Of a stretch of DNA of 39,836 nucleotides, positions 1 through 8,136 are shown piece by piece (position 1 is the first letter of the stretch; the number at the start of each line of letters is the position of its first letter). Source of the DNA: Bacteroidales bacterium (lineage in GTDB: Bacteria; Bacteroidota; Bacteroidia; Bacteroidales; GWA2-32-17); NCBI GenBank assembly GCA_026416095.1, contig JAOAFV010000018.1:1-39836 (forward strand), read 5' to 3'. The notes under the pieces were generated by a model that did not search any database, was not told the origin of the DNA, and saw only the letters and a program-made list of their open reading frames with translations. Both the position numbers and the translations under genes were made by a program.

Positions 1-581
1 CATCTAAGCTTATCGATATCCCAAAGCCCGCCTGAACACTACCTGTGCTATTCCCAACATTAGTGCCACATAACTCTAACCAACTTGTGCCATTATAATA
101 GTTAAACCTATTCGTCTCCGTGTTGTATATCAATAACCCATTGGCTGGACTACTTATTGAATTTCTTTGTGTAGTCGTCATGCGCGGGATTAAAAAACCA
201 CCATTATTGTCTCTAATTTCGAGAATTGCTGAATGATGAGGTAAACTATCTGTAGAACTAAATAGTATTCCTTTAACTACACCGGTACCTTCACTTTGCG
301 AAACACTTAATTCTAAGCTTATTATTTCTACCCATTGGCTTCCATTCCAATAATTAAGTCGTTTACTATCTGAATTATAAATAAGTAATCCAATAGCAGG
401 GTTGCTTAAAGAATTTCGCTCAACTGTACTTAATCGAGGTATTAGTATGCCTTTAGTTGTATCTGATACATCAAGCATTGCCGAAGTGTGAGCTTGTGCC
501 CCACTAAAATTAATAGCATGTTGTGAGAAAGTAAGTATATTAATGCTGAACCCTAAAAGGACACAAAAAATAATTTTCATA
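1..581 (-). CDS. Exported surface protein with tandem repeats, partial (C-terminus beyond window edge)
   Basis: The reading frame opens at the ATG at 581 and runs off the left edge after about 193 residues without a stop. It begins with a signal peptide (MKIIFCVLLGFSINILTFSQ). Two copies of a module of about 55 residues follow, with the pattern A-(M/I)-L-(D/E)-(V/I)...G-x-LIPR-(L/M)-(S/T)-T...RNS...PA-x-GLLIYN...NGxxW. This module is common at the N-termini of large Bacteroidota secreted or surface proteins, often in front of collagen-like or tail-fibre-like domains. Its biochemical role is unknown. A perfect TAnnTTTG box lies 11 bases upstream. Export is inferred from the signal peptide. Secretion through a type IX system is possible, but the C-terminal sorting domain that would show it is not in the window. 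Confidence 0.8.
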
Positions 582-592
582 ATTTTTTTTTC

Positions 593-600
593 AAATATAA
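593..600 (-). promoter_or_regulatory. -7 promoter element for the left-edge surface protein
   Basis: TATATTTG on the minus strand matches TAnnTTTG exactly and ends 11 bases before the ATG at 581. No well-spaced -33 TTTG was seen. Confidence 0.6.
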
Positions 601-744
601 ATTATTTTTTTTAGAAAAAAAATTATAAATTTAGAAATCAAAAGATGGCTAAAATTTTGTAATGGTTTCAAAAAAAAATACTAAAAAAATATCGCTTAAT
701 ATTAATAGATAATCTGTTGAAAGTAGTTTTTCAAAAGTTTCTTG

Positions 745-3147
745 TTATTCTTCATTATTTTCGATATTAAAAAATTTTCCTTTTTCTTCTTTTTTCTTAA
801 TTCCAAAATTGTATTTTACATTTATTCCTAATCTTTGAGTATCGGATTTTCGTTCGCCTGTAGCATTTATATTTGGAACAATTAATTTAAACTTATTTTT
901 ATTGGTATTGAAAACATCTCTGAAATAAACATTTAGAGTTATTTTATTTTTGAATAAATTCTGATTTAAGCCTATGTTAATTTGTCCGAAGTTATCAAGC
1001 TCATAGAAGTTCCACATTCCACCCAAAAGCCAGAAAGCACTCATGGTGATTTTAGTATTTTTAAACAGTTTAAGTTGGTGAAAAGAAAAAAGTCGCCAGC
1101 CGCTGTTCTTGTATATAAAGGGAATGTTCTGATAATATCCACTAAAATAATCTTTTATGTACTGAAAGCCTACTCCGAAAAAGTATATACCTCCAGGAGG
1201 TATTCCAATCATTCCTCTCAAATAAAGTTGTTCTGCTTTACCAAGGTTGTCATATGTTCTTACTATACGGTAAATATTTAAGCTATCGGTGTAAGTTACT
1301 TCCGAAAAAATGTTTTTAGTATATAATTTTCCGACCGCAAACACTGGGTATTCTTTGTAACTAATGTTAAACTCGTAATTTTCGGTAAATTGAGGTTTTA
1401 AATTAGGATTACCTTGTTGATAATTAAATTCGTCAATGTAAGTGATTGCAGGATTTAAGCTTTTATATTCTGGTCTTGTAATGCTCTTGCGATATATAAA
1501 ATAAGAGTACAATTCAAAATCTTTAAACTGAAATATTTTTCGTCCAATGTATACAAAAGGGAAAAAATCGGTTCGGCTAATTTTAAATTTTGAATTACTC
1601 GGAAAATATTGTTCTCCGTTCATAAATGTATGCTCAATGCGAAATCCTGGTTTTACTATTATTTTCCAGAATAATTCTTTTGATAACTGAAAATAAATTG
1701 CTTGGATATTTTCAGTATACTTATAAAACGACGATTTGTTTGTATCGGCAATTGGGTTAAATTGGTATATGTTAAAAAAGTTATTCTTACATTTAAAATT
1801 AAAAAAAGATAAATTAAAACCACTTTCAATTTTTAAATTAAAGGGTAACTTATAGTTTAGGTTACAAGATACATAATAATTATTGCTTGGAGAATTTATT
1901 TCTGATTTACCATTAACTTCGGTAATGGTAGGTAAAATAGCAACATTTTCATAGTTCTGATTACCACATTTGTTGTTGTGATTATAGCCAGTTTTTACTT
2001 CAATTATTGAATTTAATGTATCTAGTTTATAGGTAAAAGTTATATCATTAGAGAAGTTAAGATAAGAAAATTCTGCATCGGAGTTATTTTCGGATGTTAA
2101 GGATGTTGAGTTAAAAGAATAAACATCGGTTAATGAACTACTAATATTTTTACTACTGCTGTATGAAATTCTCAAGTCGTAAATTAAACTTTTGGTTGTA
2201 TCGATATTGAAAGTAAGATTTGAATTAATATTAACGGCATCATTTTTACTTCTGTTTTCGGAATTACTTTTTAATATTGTATTTCTTAATACTTCTCTAT
2301 TGTATAAGATTTGTTCATACTTACTATTTTTATTATATGAGATGCTTGAAAATAAAGAAAATCTACTAGAAACTTGATTAGAATATGAAAAACTAGCCAG
2401 TCTATTACCCATTAAGCCTTGATTAGCACCGAGCGATATTGTGCCAAATTGCCCTATTTTTATACCTTTTTTAAGGATAATGTTAACAATGCCACCTGTA
2501 GTTGCTGCGTCGTATTTGGCCGAAGGAGAACGAATAATCTCAATTTTTTCTATTGCATCGGGAGGAAGGTTTCTTAAAATGGTTGCAATCTCGTCGGCAC
2601 TTAACTTTTGTTCTTGCCCGTTAATATAAATAGTTGCAGGGCGTGTACCAGCAATGTAAATGTAGCCATCGGGATCTATGTAAACGCCAGGTACACTTTC
2701 AAGTACTTCCATCGTATTGCTACTCACTGTTACAATTGGCTCTGGATTTATTATTGTCTTTTCTTCTTCTTGTTTTATTAAAGGCTTTTTAGAAACAATT
2801 TCAACTTCTTTAAGCGATATTGTGTTTTCTTTTAAATAAAAAGTAAATTCTTCATTTCTATCAATAAAAAGCGTTGTATCTATAGTATTGTAACCAATGT
2901 AGCTTATCTTTATTTTATATTCGCATTTTTTTAAGTTATTAAAGACAACTATCCCTTTTTCGTCGCTAATGGCATTGTACTTATTGTAACCACACGAAAG
3001 TTGTACATGCGCACCATACATGGTTTCGTTTTGTTTATTTAATATCTTTATTTTTACAATATAGCTGTTTTGAGCTATTAAAAACTTACTTTTAATAAAA
3101 ATTAAAAACATCGTTCCTACAAGATATTTTAAACAACTAGTTTTCAC
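745..3147 (-). CDS. Outer-membrane beta-barrel protein, TonB-dependent-receptor-like (OMP_b-brl_3 type)
   Basis: An 800-residue outer-membrane protein. After the signal region, residues 30-110 form a carboxypeptidase-D regulatory-like beta-sandwich (GAHVQLSCG, then ISYIGYNTID). Residues 145-230 form a plug domain with the family signatures SVPGVYIDPDGYI, ATIYINGQEQKLS, IEKIEIIRSPSAKYDA and GGIVNIILKKG. The rest is an aromatic-rich barrel. The family is usually annotated as TonB-dependent receptor or 'outer membrane beta-barrel protein'; the substrate is unknown. No SusD partner is present. The longest frame begins with a GTG at 3147; the first ATG is codon 13 at 3111. I kept the GTG because it gives a more normal signal peptide, but this is unsettled. 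Two small ORFs lie just upstream on the same strand, the nearer overlapping by 11 bp. Confidence 0.88.
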   Translation of the reverse strand: MKTSCLKYLVGTMFLIFIKSKFLIAQNSYIVKIKILNKQNETMYGAHVQLSCGYNKYNAISDEKGIVVFNNLKKCEYKIKISYIGYNTIDTTLFIDRNEEFTFYLKENTISLKEVEIVSKKPLIKQEEEKTIINPEPIVTVSSNTMEVLESVPGVYIDPDGYIYIAGTRPATIYINGQEQKLSADEIATILRNLPPDAIEKIEIIRSPSAKYDAATTGGIVNIILKKGIKIGQFGTISLGANQGLMGNRLASFSYSNQVSSRFSLFSSISYNKNSKYEQILYNREVLRNTILKSNSENRSKNDAVNINSNLTFNIDTTKSLIYDLRISYSSSKNISSSLTDVYSFNSTSLTSENNSDAEFSYLNFSNDITFTYKLDTLNSIIEVKTGYNHNNKCGNQNYENVAILPTITEVNGKSEINSPSNNYYVSCNLNYKLPFNLKIESGFNLSFFNFKCKNNFFNIYQFNPIADTNKSSFYKYTENIQAIYFQLSKELFWKIIVKPGFRIEHTFMNGEQYFPSNSKFKISRTDFFPFVYIGRKIFQFKDFELYSYFIYRKSITRPEYKSLNPAITYIDEFNYQQGNPNLKPQFTENYEFNISYKEYPVFAVGKLYTKNIFSEVTYTDSLNIYRIVRTYDNLGKAEQLYLRGMIGIPPGGIYFFGVGFQYIKDYFSGYYQNIPFIYKNSGWRLFSFHQLKLFKNTKITMSAFWLLGGMWNFYELDNFGQINIGLNQNLFKNKITLNVYFRDVFNTNKNKFKLIVPNINATGERKSDTQRLGINVKYNFGIKKKEEKGKFFNIENNEE

Positions 3148-3424
3148 GTTTTACTATTTTTTTAATGTATTTATAGGTTACTGTTATTAAAACTCCAATC
3201 AATTTAGTTATGTTACACTTTTTAATGAATTTATTAGTTAACAAAAAACAATAAATTTTTGTAAATAATTTGTTAAAATATATGTTTTTTTCTTGGATTG
3301 AAGAAATGTTATAGAACGTTTTATGTTTAATATTTTTTGAATATACTTCTTTGTGTGATAAATTGTGTTGATATATTTTAAGCGTTAAAAGACATAATGC
3401 ATGTTTATTTATAATGTATGACAT
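3137..3424 (-). CDS. Hypothetical small protein (doubtful)
   Basis: A 95-residue Lys/Ile/Asn/Tyr-rich frame starting at an ATG. It lies 5 bases after the stop of the 72-residue ORF and overlaps the start of the barrel gene by 11 bp. It shows no recognisable domain, clear signal peptide or strong membrane helix. The tight packing between two same-strand frames is the only support. The composition is what random AT-rich DNA would give, so it could be an untranslated leader of the barrel gene. Confidence 0.3.
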   Translation of the reverse strand: MSYIINKHALCLLTLKIYQHNLSHKEVYSKNIKHKTFYNISSIQEKNIYFNKLFTKIYCFLLTNKFIKKCNITKLIGVLITVTYKYIKKIVKREN

Positions 3425-3429
3425 AAGTC

Positions 3430-3648
3430 TTAAGATATTTCTTTATTAATTTGAGCAACATTAATGTTTAGATTGTTCTTACACTTATATTTGTTTAAGA
3501 AATATGGTTGTAAACAGTAATTTTTTATAATTTCTTGAAAAAATAGAAATTTTTGTTTTGAAAGGTAAAGAAAATAATTTATAGACAACATAATTGCACC
3601 AAGAAAAAAAAGAAAAAGTAATAAATATTTTATGTCTATTATGCGCAT
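3430..3648 (-). CDS. Hypothetical small membrane-anchored protein
   Basis: A 72-residue frame with one N-terminal hydrophobic helix (residues about 8-28, LLLFLFFLGAIMLSINYFLYL) followed by a basic, Asn-rich tail with two Cys. I do not recognise a family. A perfect TATATTTG box 13 bases before its ATG argues that transcription starts here, so the frame is probably the first cistron of a transcript that continues into the TonB-receptor-like gene. Function unknown. Confidence 0.45.
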   Translation of the reverse strand: MRIIDIKYLLLFLFFLGAIMLSINYFLYLSKQKFLFFQEIIKNYCLQPYFLNKYKCKNNLNINVAQINKEIS

Positions 3649-3661
3649 TACCTTTTAATCA

Positions 3662-3669
3662 CAAATATA
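3662..3669 (-). promoter_or_regulatory. -7 promoter element upstream of the small-ORF/barrel transcript
   Basis: TATATTTG on the minus strand is an exact TAnnTTTG match, 13 bases before the ATG at 3648. No equivalent box was found directly upstream of the barrel gene. Confidence 0.55.
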
Positions 3670-3690
3670 CTAAGTATTGTATTTGAAACA

Positions 3691-4212
3691 TTAATTATTG
3701 GTTACTTTTATTAATTTTACTTCATAAATAATAATACTTCGTGGAGGTATACAATCAAAATCGCCTAATAATCCGTGAGCAAGCGAAGGAGGAAGTATAA
3801 AGATTGCACTATCTCCTTCACGCATCATTCTAATTCCTTTGTCTAATCCAGATTCTACGTCTTCGTAACCAATACGGAAACTCATAATACCAGCCGAATC
3901 GCTATCGTAGCAAACTTTGCCATTAAGTAGCTTAAGTCGATATTTAATATTAGCCACTTTACCTACTTTTGCCGAGTCGCCAGTTCCTTTATGGTATATT
4001 TTATACCATAAGCCATATAATGTCAAGTTCATATTCAATTTTCTACGCTTACAGTATTGTTCTATTAGTAAAGAATCCTTGTCTACTAGGTATGTATTAA
4101 TCCTTATTAACGGTTCTTTGTAACGAGAAAAATCCTTTTCTTCGCTTTTTTTATTGCGATTAATGCAGCTGATAACGAAAAATGTTATAAAAAAAAGATA
4201 TCTAATCTTCAT
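3691..4212 (-). CDS. FKBP-type peptidyl-prolyl isomerase lipoprotein, GldI-like
   Basis: A 173-residue lipoprotein. The signal peptide ends in a lipobox (FVISC) with Cys16 as the lipidation site. Residues about 75-170 form an FKBP fold: GDSAKVGKVANIKYRLKLLNG, then ESGLDKGIRMMREGDSAIFILPPSLAHG and PPRSIIIYEVKLI. Length, the linker rich in charged residues and the FKBP form resemble the gliding-associated isomerase GldI of flavobacteria. Several aromatic active-site positions of classical FKBPs seem unusual, as in GldI, so isomerase activity is not certain. The gene overlaps the end of the nrnA-like gene by 11 bp, which implies one transcript and coupled translation. The role in gliding or type IX secretion is inferred from similarity only. 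Confidence 0.8.
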   Translation of the reverse strand: MKIRYLFFITFFVISCINRNKKSEEKDFSRYKEPLIRINTYLVDKDSLLIEQYCKRRKLNMNLTLYGLWYKIYHKGTGDSAKVGKVANIKYRLKLLNGKVCYDSDSAGIMSFRIGYEDVESGLDKGIRMMREGDSAIFILPPSLAHGLLGDFDCIPPRSIIIYEVKLIKVTNN

Positions 4213-5212
4213 TACTAATATATTGAGGTAAAATTTTTAAGAATTTTTTTATTGTTTCTTCAATATTCAAATTATATTCTTCTCCACCTGCTGCATTATT
4301 ATGACCACCTCCTATAAAATGATTTTTAATAATTTCGTTTACTTTAATATTTCCTCTTGATCTTAAAGAAATTTTTACATAATTATCTTTTTCATAAAAT
4401 AAAGCGGAAAGTTTAATTCCTTCTAGAGTTAATGGATAATTTACTAAGCCTTCGATATCGCCTGGCCTATAATTAAACATTTCGAATTCTTTTTTTGTAA
4501 GCCAAATATAAGCAGTATAGTAATTATGGACAACTTTCAGTTTTTTATAAATAGCATAACCTGTTAACTGTACTTTACTTAGTGTATTATTATTAAAAAT
4601 ATTGTTATAGATAAAATCTCTGTCGATACCATATTCTAGAAGTTTTGATACTATCTTATATGTAGCAGGACGATGAGCATTAACACTAAACGAAAGAGTA
4701 TCTAACAAAATGCCTGTAAAAATTCCTTCAGCAAAATTTTTATCTGTATTTTTTTTTAGCGACGTTTTTTCAATTATCTTAAATAATAATTCTGATGTTG
4801 AGCTAACATCTTCGTCTTTTAAAATTAGATCGAAATGAATTTCGGGATCGGGATGATGATCAATAAGAATTTTGTATGATTTGTTATTATTAAAATAACT
4901 TTCAAATTGTATTATTTGTTTTGTGGTATTAAAATCTAAGCATATTATAATATAGTTATTTTTTAATATTTCGATTACTTTTTGTGGTTCTTTTTCATAA
5001 ATAATTATTTTATCTGAATTTGTCATCCATTTCAAAAAAAAAGGTAAATCGTCGGGGAAAATTATGTGAGCATTTTTATTAATGTTTATTAATAAATGAT
5101 ATAGAGCAAGTGAACTTCCTGTAGAGTCTCCATCTGGGTTTTTGTGACTTACAATAATAAAATTTTTATTATTTAGAATAATTTCTTCAAATTTTTTTAT
5201 ATTATTCAACAT
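4202..5212 (-). CDS. nrnA: DHH/DHHA1 phosphoesterase, NrnA-like (oligoribonuclease / pAp phosphatase)
   Basis: A 336-residue protein of the family that degrades nanoRNAs and dephosphorylates 3'-phosphoadenosine 5'-phosphate in the cytoplasm. Motifs are in order: SHKNPDGDSTGSS (His23, Asp27, Asp29) for metal binding, a DHH triad at residues 118-120 (LIDHHPDP), and the C-terminal DHHA1 GGGHNNAAGG substrate-binding loop. A longer frame would use a TTG at 5230, but this TTG sits inside the likely promoter, so I place the start at the ATG at 5212 (MLNNIKKFEE). It is divergent from ndk and co-transcribed with the FKBP lipoprotein. The exact substrate cannot be told from sequence. Confidence 0.88.
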   Translation of the reverse strand: MLNNIKKFEEIILNNKNFIIVSHKNPDGDSTGSSLALYHLLININKNAHIIFPDDLPFFLKWMTNSDKIIIYEKEPQKVIEILKNNYIIICLDFNTTKQIIQFESYFNNNKSYKILIDHHPDPEIHFDLILKDEDVSSTSELLFKIIEKTSLKKNTDKNFAEGIFTGILLDTLSFSVNAHRPATYKIVSKLLEYGIDRDFIYNNIFNNNTLSKVQLTGYAIYKKLKVVHNYYTAYIWLTKKEFEMFNYRPGDIEGLVNYPLTLEGIKLSALFYEKDNYVKISLRSRGNIKVNEIIKNHFIGGGHNNAAGGEEYNLNIEETIKKFLKILPQYISNED

Positions 5213-5223
5213 TTTTAATATTT

Positions 5224-5255
5224 TTTGCAAAATTGCAACTTTTATTTTACTTTTG
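5224..5255 (+). promoter_or_regulatory. ndk promoter, -33 and -7 elements
   Basis: TTTG at 5224-5227, a 20-base spacer, then TACTTTTG at 5248-5255. This is one of the two best complete matches in the window to the Bacteroidota TTTG/TAnnTTTG promoter. It ends 23 bases before the ATG at 5279 and shows that the longer frame from the TTG at 5225 is not the real start. Confidence 0.72.
5225..5238. promoter_or_regulatory. Paired TTGCAA palindromes in the nrnA/ndk divergent region
   Basis: Two copies of the self-complementary hexamer TTGCAA (5225-5230 and 5233-5238) are separated by AA. They overlap the ndk -33 element and, on the other strand, a near-match to a -7 box for nrnA (CAATTTTG, 5228-5235). 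The arrangement could be an operator or could be chance in AT-rich DNA. Confidence 0.3.
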
Positions 5256-5278
5256 AAAAAATTAAAAGGTATCTTTTT

Positions 5279-5704
5279 ATGGAAAAAGAATATACACTTA
5301 GCATAATAAAGCCCGATGCTGTCGAAAGAAACCTTGTGGGAAAAATTTTGAATTTCATTACCGAGGCCGGATTTAAAATTGTAGGATTAAAAATGATGAT
5401 GGTAAATAAATATAAAGTCGAAGAATTTTATGCAGAACATAAAGGAAAAAGTTTTTTTAACGATTTGGTAGAATACATGAGAAGTGGTCCTATTGTGGCG
5501 GTTCTTTTAGAAAAAGAAAACGCAGTCGAAGACTTTCGCAAATTAATTGGTGATACCGATCCCGCTAAAGCAGAAGATGGAACTATTAGGAAAATGTTCG
5601 GTATATCGGTACAAAAAAATTCTATTCATGGCTCCGATAGTAGGCAATCGGCTTTAAGAGAATCTGAATTTTTCTTTGCATCGTACGAACGTTTCTTCTT
5701 TTAA
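5279..5704 (+). CDS. ndk: Nucleoside-diphosphate kinase
   Basis: A 141-residue protein of normal NDK length. It moves the terminal phosphate of ATP to other nucleoside diphosphates through a phosphohistidine. The sequence shows the ATP-site start TLSIIKPDAVERN, the GDTDPAKAEDGTIR loop (residues 91-104), and NSIHGSDS with the catalytic His117. The start is the ATG at 5279, directly downstream of a complete promoter; the frame stays open back to a TTG at 5225, inside that promoter. It heads a plus-strand run with yicC and gmk, so nucleotide-kinase genes are grouped here. Confidence 0.95.
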   Translation: MEKEYTLSIIKPDAVERNLVGKILNFITEAGFKIVGLKMMMVNKYKVEEFYAEHKGKSFFNDLVEYMRSGPIVAVLLEKENAVEDFRKLIGDTDPAKAEDGTIRKMFGISVQKNSIHGSDSRQSALRESEFFFASYERFFF

Positions 5705-5715
5705 AATTATTTATT

Positions 5716-6588
5716 ATGCAATATTCAATGACAGGCTTTGCTAAACTTCAGTTCACTGATAATATAAAAACTGTTTATTATGAAATAAAATCACTTAATA
5801 GTAAAGGGCTAGATATTAATATTAAACTTCCTTTGTACTACAAAGAACTTGAATTTGATTGTCGTGCTCGTATTGCAGAAAAACTTATTAGAGGCAAAAT
5901 AGATGCTGTAGTTTATATAGAATGGCATTCTAAAATACCTTATCTTCATTTTAATGAAAGCCTTATAAGTGAATATTATAATTCACTTTCTCAAATTTCT
6001 AAAAAGTATTTACCAGAAAATTATAAACCAGATTGGTTAGACATTATTTTGAAATTACCCGATGTTATTCAAACTTCACAAATTAGTGTTAACGACGAAG
6101 AAAAAAGTACATTCCTTAGAAATTTTGATATATTATTATCTAAATTAGAAGATACGCGTAAATTAGAAGGTGATGTTATTACTAACGATATTCTCTTAAT
6201 CATTGAAATAATTAATCGAAAAATCGAAATTATTCAAAATCGCATTCCCGAGGTTATCGAAAATATTAAGGGAAACATTATAGAAAAACTTAAAACTTTA
6301 AATGTCAATTATGATAAAAATAAGTTTGAAGAAGAAATGATATATTACTTAGATAAGCTTGATTTTAACGAAGAACTAGTACGATTAAAGAAACATACCA
6401 GTTTCTTTGAAGAAGTTGTAAAGAACGAAAAATATTCAGGGAAAAAATTAACTTTTATAGCTCAAGAAATGCTAAGAGAAGCAAATACTATTAGCAGTAA
6501 ATGTAATGATTTTATTATTCAGAAGGAGGTTGTGGAAGTAAAGAATTATATTGAAAAAATAAAAGAGCAACTTGCAAATATTGTGTAA
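5716..6588 (+). CDS. yicC: YicC family endoribonuclease
   Basis: A 290-residue protein of the YicC/YloC family, known as an RNase that acts in RNA turnover. It has the N-terminal MTGFA motif, IKSLNSKGLDINIKLP (residues about 24-39), and the C-terminal GKKLTFIAQEMLREANTISSKCND, which is the family's best-conserved block. It starts 11 bases after ndk and ends 7 bases before gmk. Adjacency of yicC to gmk is widespread in bacteria, which supports both calls. Confidence 0.93.
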   Translation: MQYSMTGFAKLQFTDNIKTVYYEIKSLNSKGLDINIKLPLYYKELEFDCRARIAEKLIRGKIDAVVYIEWHSKIPYLHFNESLISEYYNSLSQISKKYLPENYKPDWLDIILKLPDVIQTSQISVNDEEKSTFLRNFDILLSKLEDTRKLEGDVITNDILLIIEIINRKIEIIQNRIPEVIENIKGNIIEKLKTLNVNYDKNKFEEEMIYYLDKLDFNEELVRLKKHTSFFEEVVKNEKYSGKKLTFIAQEMLREANTISSKCNDFIIQKEVVEVKNYIEKIKEQLANIV

Positions 6589-6595
6589 AAAGAAA

Positions 6596-7162
6596 ATGAA
6601 CAAAGCCATAATAATTTCAGCTCCTTCTGGAGCAGGAAAAACTACAATAGTAAAAAACATGCTAAAAATATTTCCACAACTTTCTTTTAGTATATCTGCT
6701 TGTACTAGACCGCAAAGAGAAAATGAAGAAAATGGAAGAGATTATTATTTTATTTCTACAGAAGAATTCAAAGAAAAAATTAAAAATGGCGAATTTATTG
6801 AATGGGAAGAAGTGTATCCCGGTAAATTTTATGGTACATTAAAAAAAGAAGTAGAACGAATATGGAAAGAAGGTAAAATTATAATTTTCGACGTCGATGT
6901 TAAAGGTGCAATAAATCTTAAAAAATATTTTGGTGAAAAAGCAATAGCTATTTATATTATGCCTCCTTCATTAGAAGTTCTAGAAAACCGATTAAGAAAT
7001 CGAAATACCGAAACCGACGAAACAATAAAAGTAAGAATAGAACGTGCAAAATATGAATTATCGTTTGCTTCTGAATTTGATTATATTGTGATTAATGATA
7101 ACCTTGAATTGGCTATTAAGGAAACAAAAAATATAATATCTTTTTTCATTAATGCTAATTAA
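6596..7162 (+). CDS. gmk: Guanylate kinase
   Basis: A 188-residue cytoplasmic kinase converting GMP to GDP with ATP. It has a P-loop at residues 8-17 (SAPSGAGKTT), the GMP-binding region TRPQRENEENGRDYYFIS, YGT (in GKFYGTLKKE), and the lid region NRNTETDETIKVRIERA. The frame stays open back to a TTG at 6572 inside yicC, but the ATG at 6596 gives the standard N-terminus (MNKAIIISAPSGAGKTT). It lies 7 bases downstream of yicC. Confidence 0.95.
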   Translation: MNKAIIISAPSGAGKTTIVKNMLKIFPQLSFSISACTRPQRENEENGRDYYFISTEEFKEKIKNGEFIEWEEVYPGKFYGTLKKEVERIWKEGKIIIFDVDVKGAINLKKYFGEKAIAIYIMPPSLEVLENRLRNRNTETDETIKVRIERAKYELSFASEFDYIVINDNLELAIKETKNIISFFINAN

Positions 7163-8024
7163 AATGAATTTTCAGCAATTAAAATTAAAAGCAGCTTTGT
7201 TTTCGATTATTTCAAATGTTTTTTTAATTATTATCAAATTTATCGCGGGTTTAATATCAAACTCATTAGCATTAATTTCAGAAGCTTTGCATTCTTTTAG
7301 TGACTTATTAGCTTCGATAATGACATTTTTTTCAGTAAAATTTTCAAATAAACCAGCCGATGAGTCGCACCCGTATGGGCATAGCAAGATAGAAAATGTT
7401 ACTGCTGTAATTGAAGCATTGCTTGTTATTTTAGCAGGTGTATATATTTTGTACGAAACATTTATATCTTTTTTTACTCCTAAAACAATTAAACTTCAGT
7501 TACTTGTTATTATTATTGCTTTAATTTCCTTTATAACTAATTACTTTGCTTCGAAGTATATATATAAAGTAGCAAAAAAAACAGATTCTGTGGCGCTAGA
7601 AGGCGATGGCTTGCATCTAAAGGCCGATATGTTTACTTCACTTGGCATAGCTGTGGGATATGTTATAATTATTTTAACAGGTTTTGTTTATATCGACAAT
7701 ATTATAGCTGGTATTATTGCTTCTTATATGATTTACGAAGGAGTAAAATTAACTAGAAAATCATTTAATCCAATTCTTGATGCTTCGATCGATGAAAATG
7801 AAAAAGAGCAAATATTTAAAATAATAGAAAAATATAAATTAAATATTCATGATTTTAAAACAAGAAAATCGGGTAATACGTATTTTATTGAATTTCATCT
7901 TGATGTAAGTGGTAACATAAGTGTAAATGAAGCACACGAAATATGCGATAATATAGAGAATGAAATTATTAAAATTATTCCTTCTGCAATTATAACAATA
8001 CATGTAGAACCTTTGTCTTCGTAG
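7152..8024 (+). CDS. Cation diffusion facilitator (CDF) family metal efflux transporter
   Basis: A 290-residue inner-membrane protein with about six hydrophobic helices and a cytoplasmic C-terminal domain (EAHEICDNIENEI, then ITIHVEP). The two metal-site motifs of the CDF family are present: HSFSD (His47, Asp51) in helix 2 and HLKAD (His155, Asp159) in helix 5. The HD-HD pattern is typical of Zn/Fe transporters in this family, but the metal cannot be fixed from sequence. The ATG at 7152 overlaps the gmk end by 11 bp; a second ATG at 7164, just past the gmk stop, is equally plausible and removes only four residues. The stop is TAG. Confidence 0.92.
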   Translation: MLIKMNFQQLKLKAALFSIISNVFLIIIKFIAGLISNSLALISEALHSFSDLLASIMTFFSVKFSNKPADESHPYGHSKIENVTAVIEALLVILAGVYILYETFISFFTPKTIKLQLLVIIIALISFITNYFASKYIYKVAKKTDSVALEGDGLHLKADMFTSLGIAVGYVIIILTGFVYIDNIIAGIIASYMIYEGVKLTRKSFNPILDASIDENEKEQIFKIIEKYKLNIHDFKTRKSGNTYFIEFHLDVSGNISVNEAHEICDNIENEIIKIIPSAIITIHVEPLSS

Positions 8025-8103
8025 TTTCTATATGTTTTTAAGTTATTTTTACTTTTTAAAGTAGTGTTTAAAGTTTTATTGTTTATTTTTTATTAAAATT
8101 GGG

Positions 8104-8111
8104 TAAATTTG
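8104..8111 (+). promoter_or_regulatory. -7 promoter element for the purD operon
   Basis: TAAATTTG matches TAnnTTTG exactly, 25 bases before the purD ATG. A TTG at 8079-8081 lies 22 bases upstream, slightly farther than the usual -33 spacing. Confidence 0.6.
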
Positions 8112-8136
8112 TTTTTTTAAATGAAAGAGAAATTTT

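Noticed and set aside
982-1281. Plus-strand 99-codon frame inside the TonB-receptor-like gene
   Set aside because: It is antisense to a well-supported barrel gene, has no domain and is a shadow of the real frame.
5225-5278. Longer ndk start at the TTG 5225
   Set aside because: The extension covers the complete ndk promoter; standard NDK begins at the ATG 5279.
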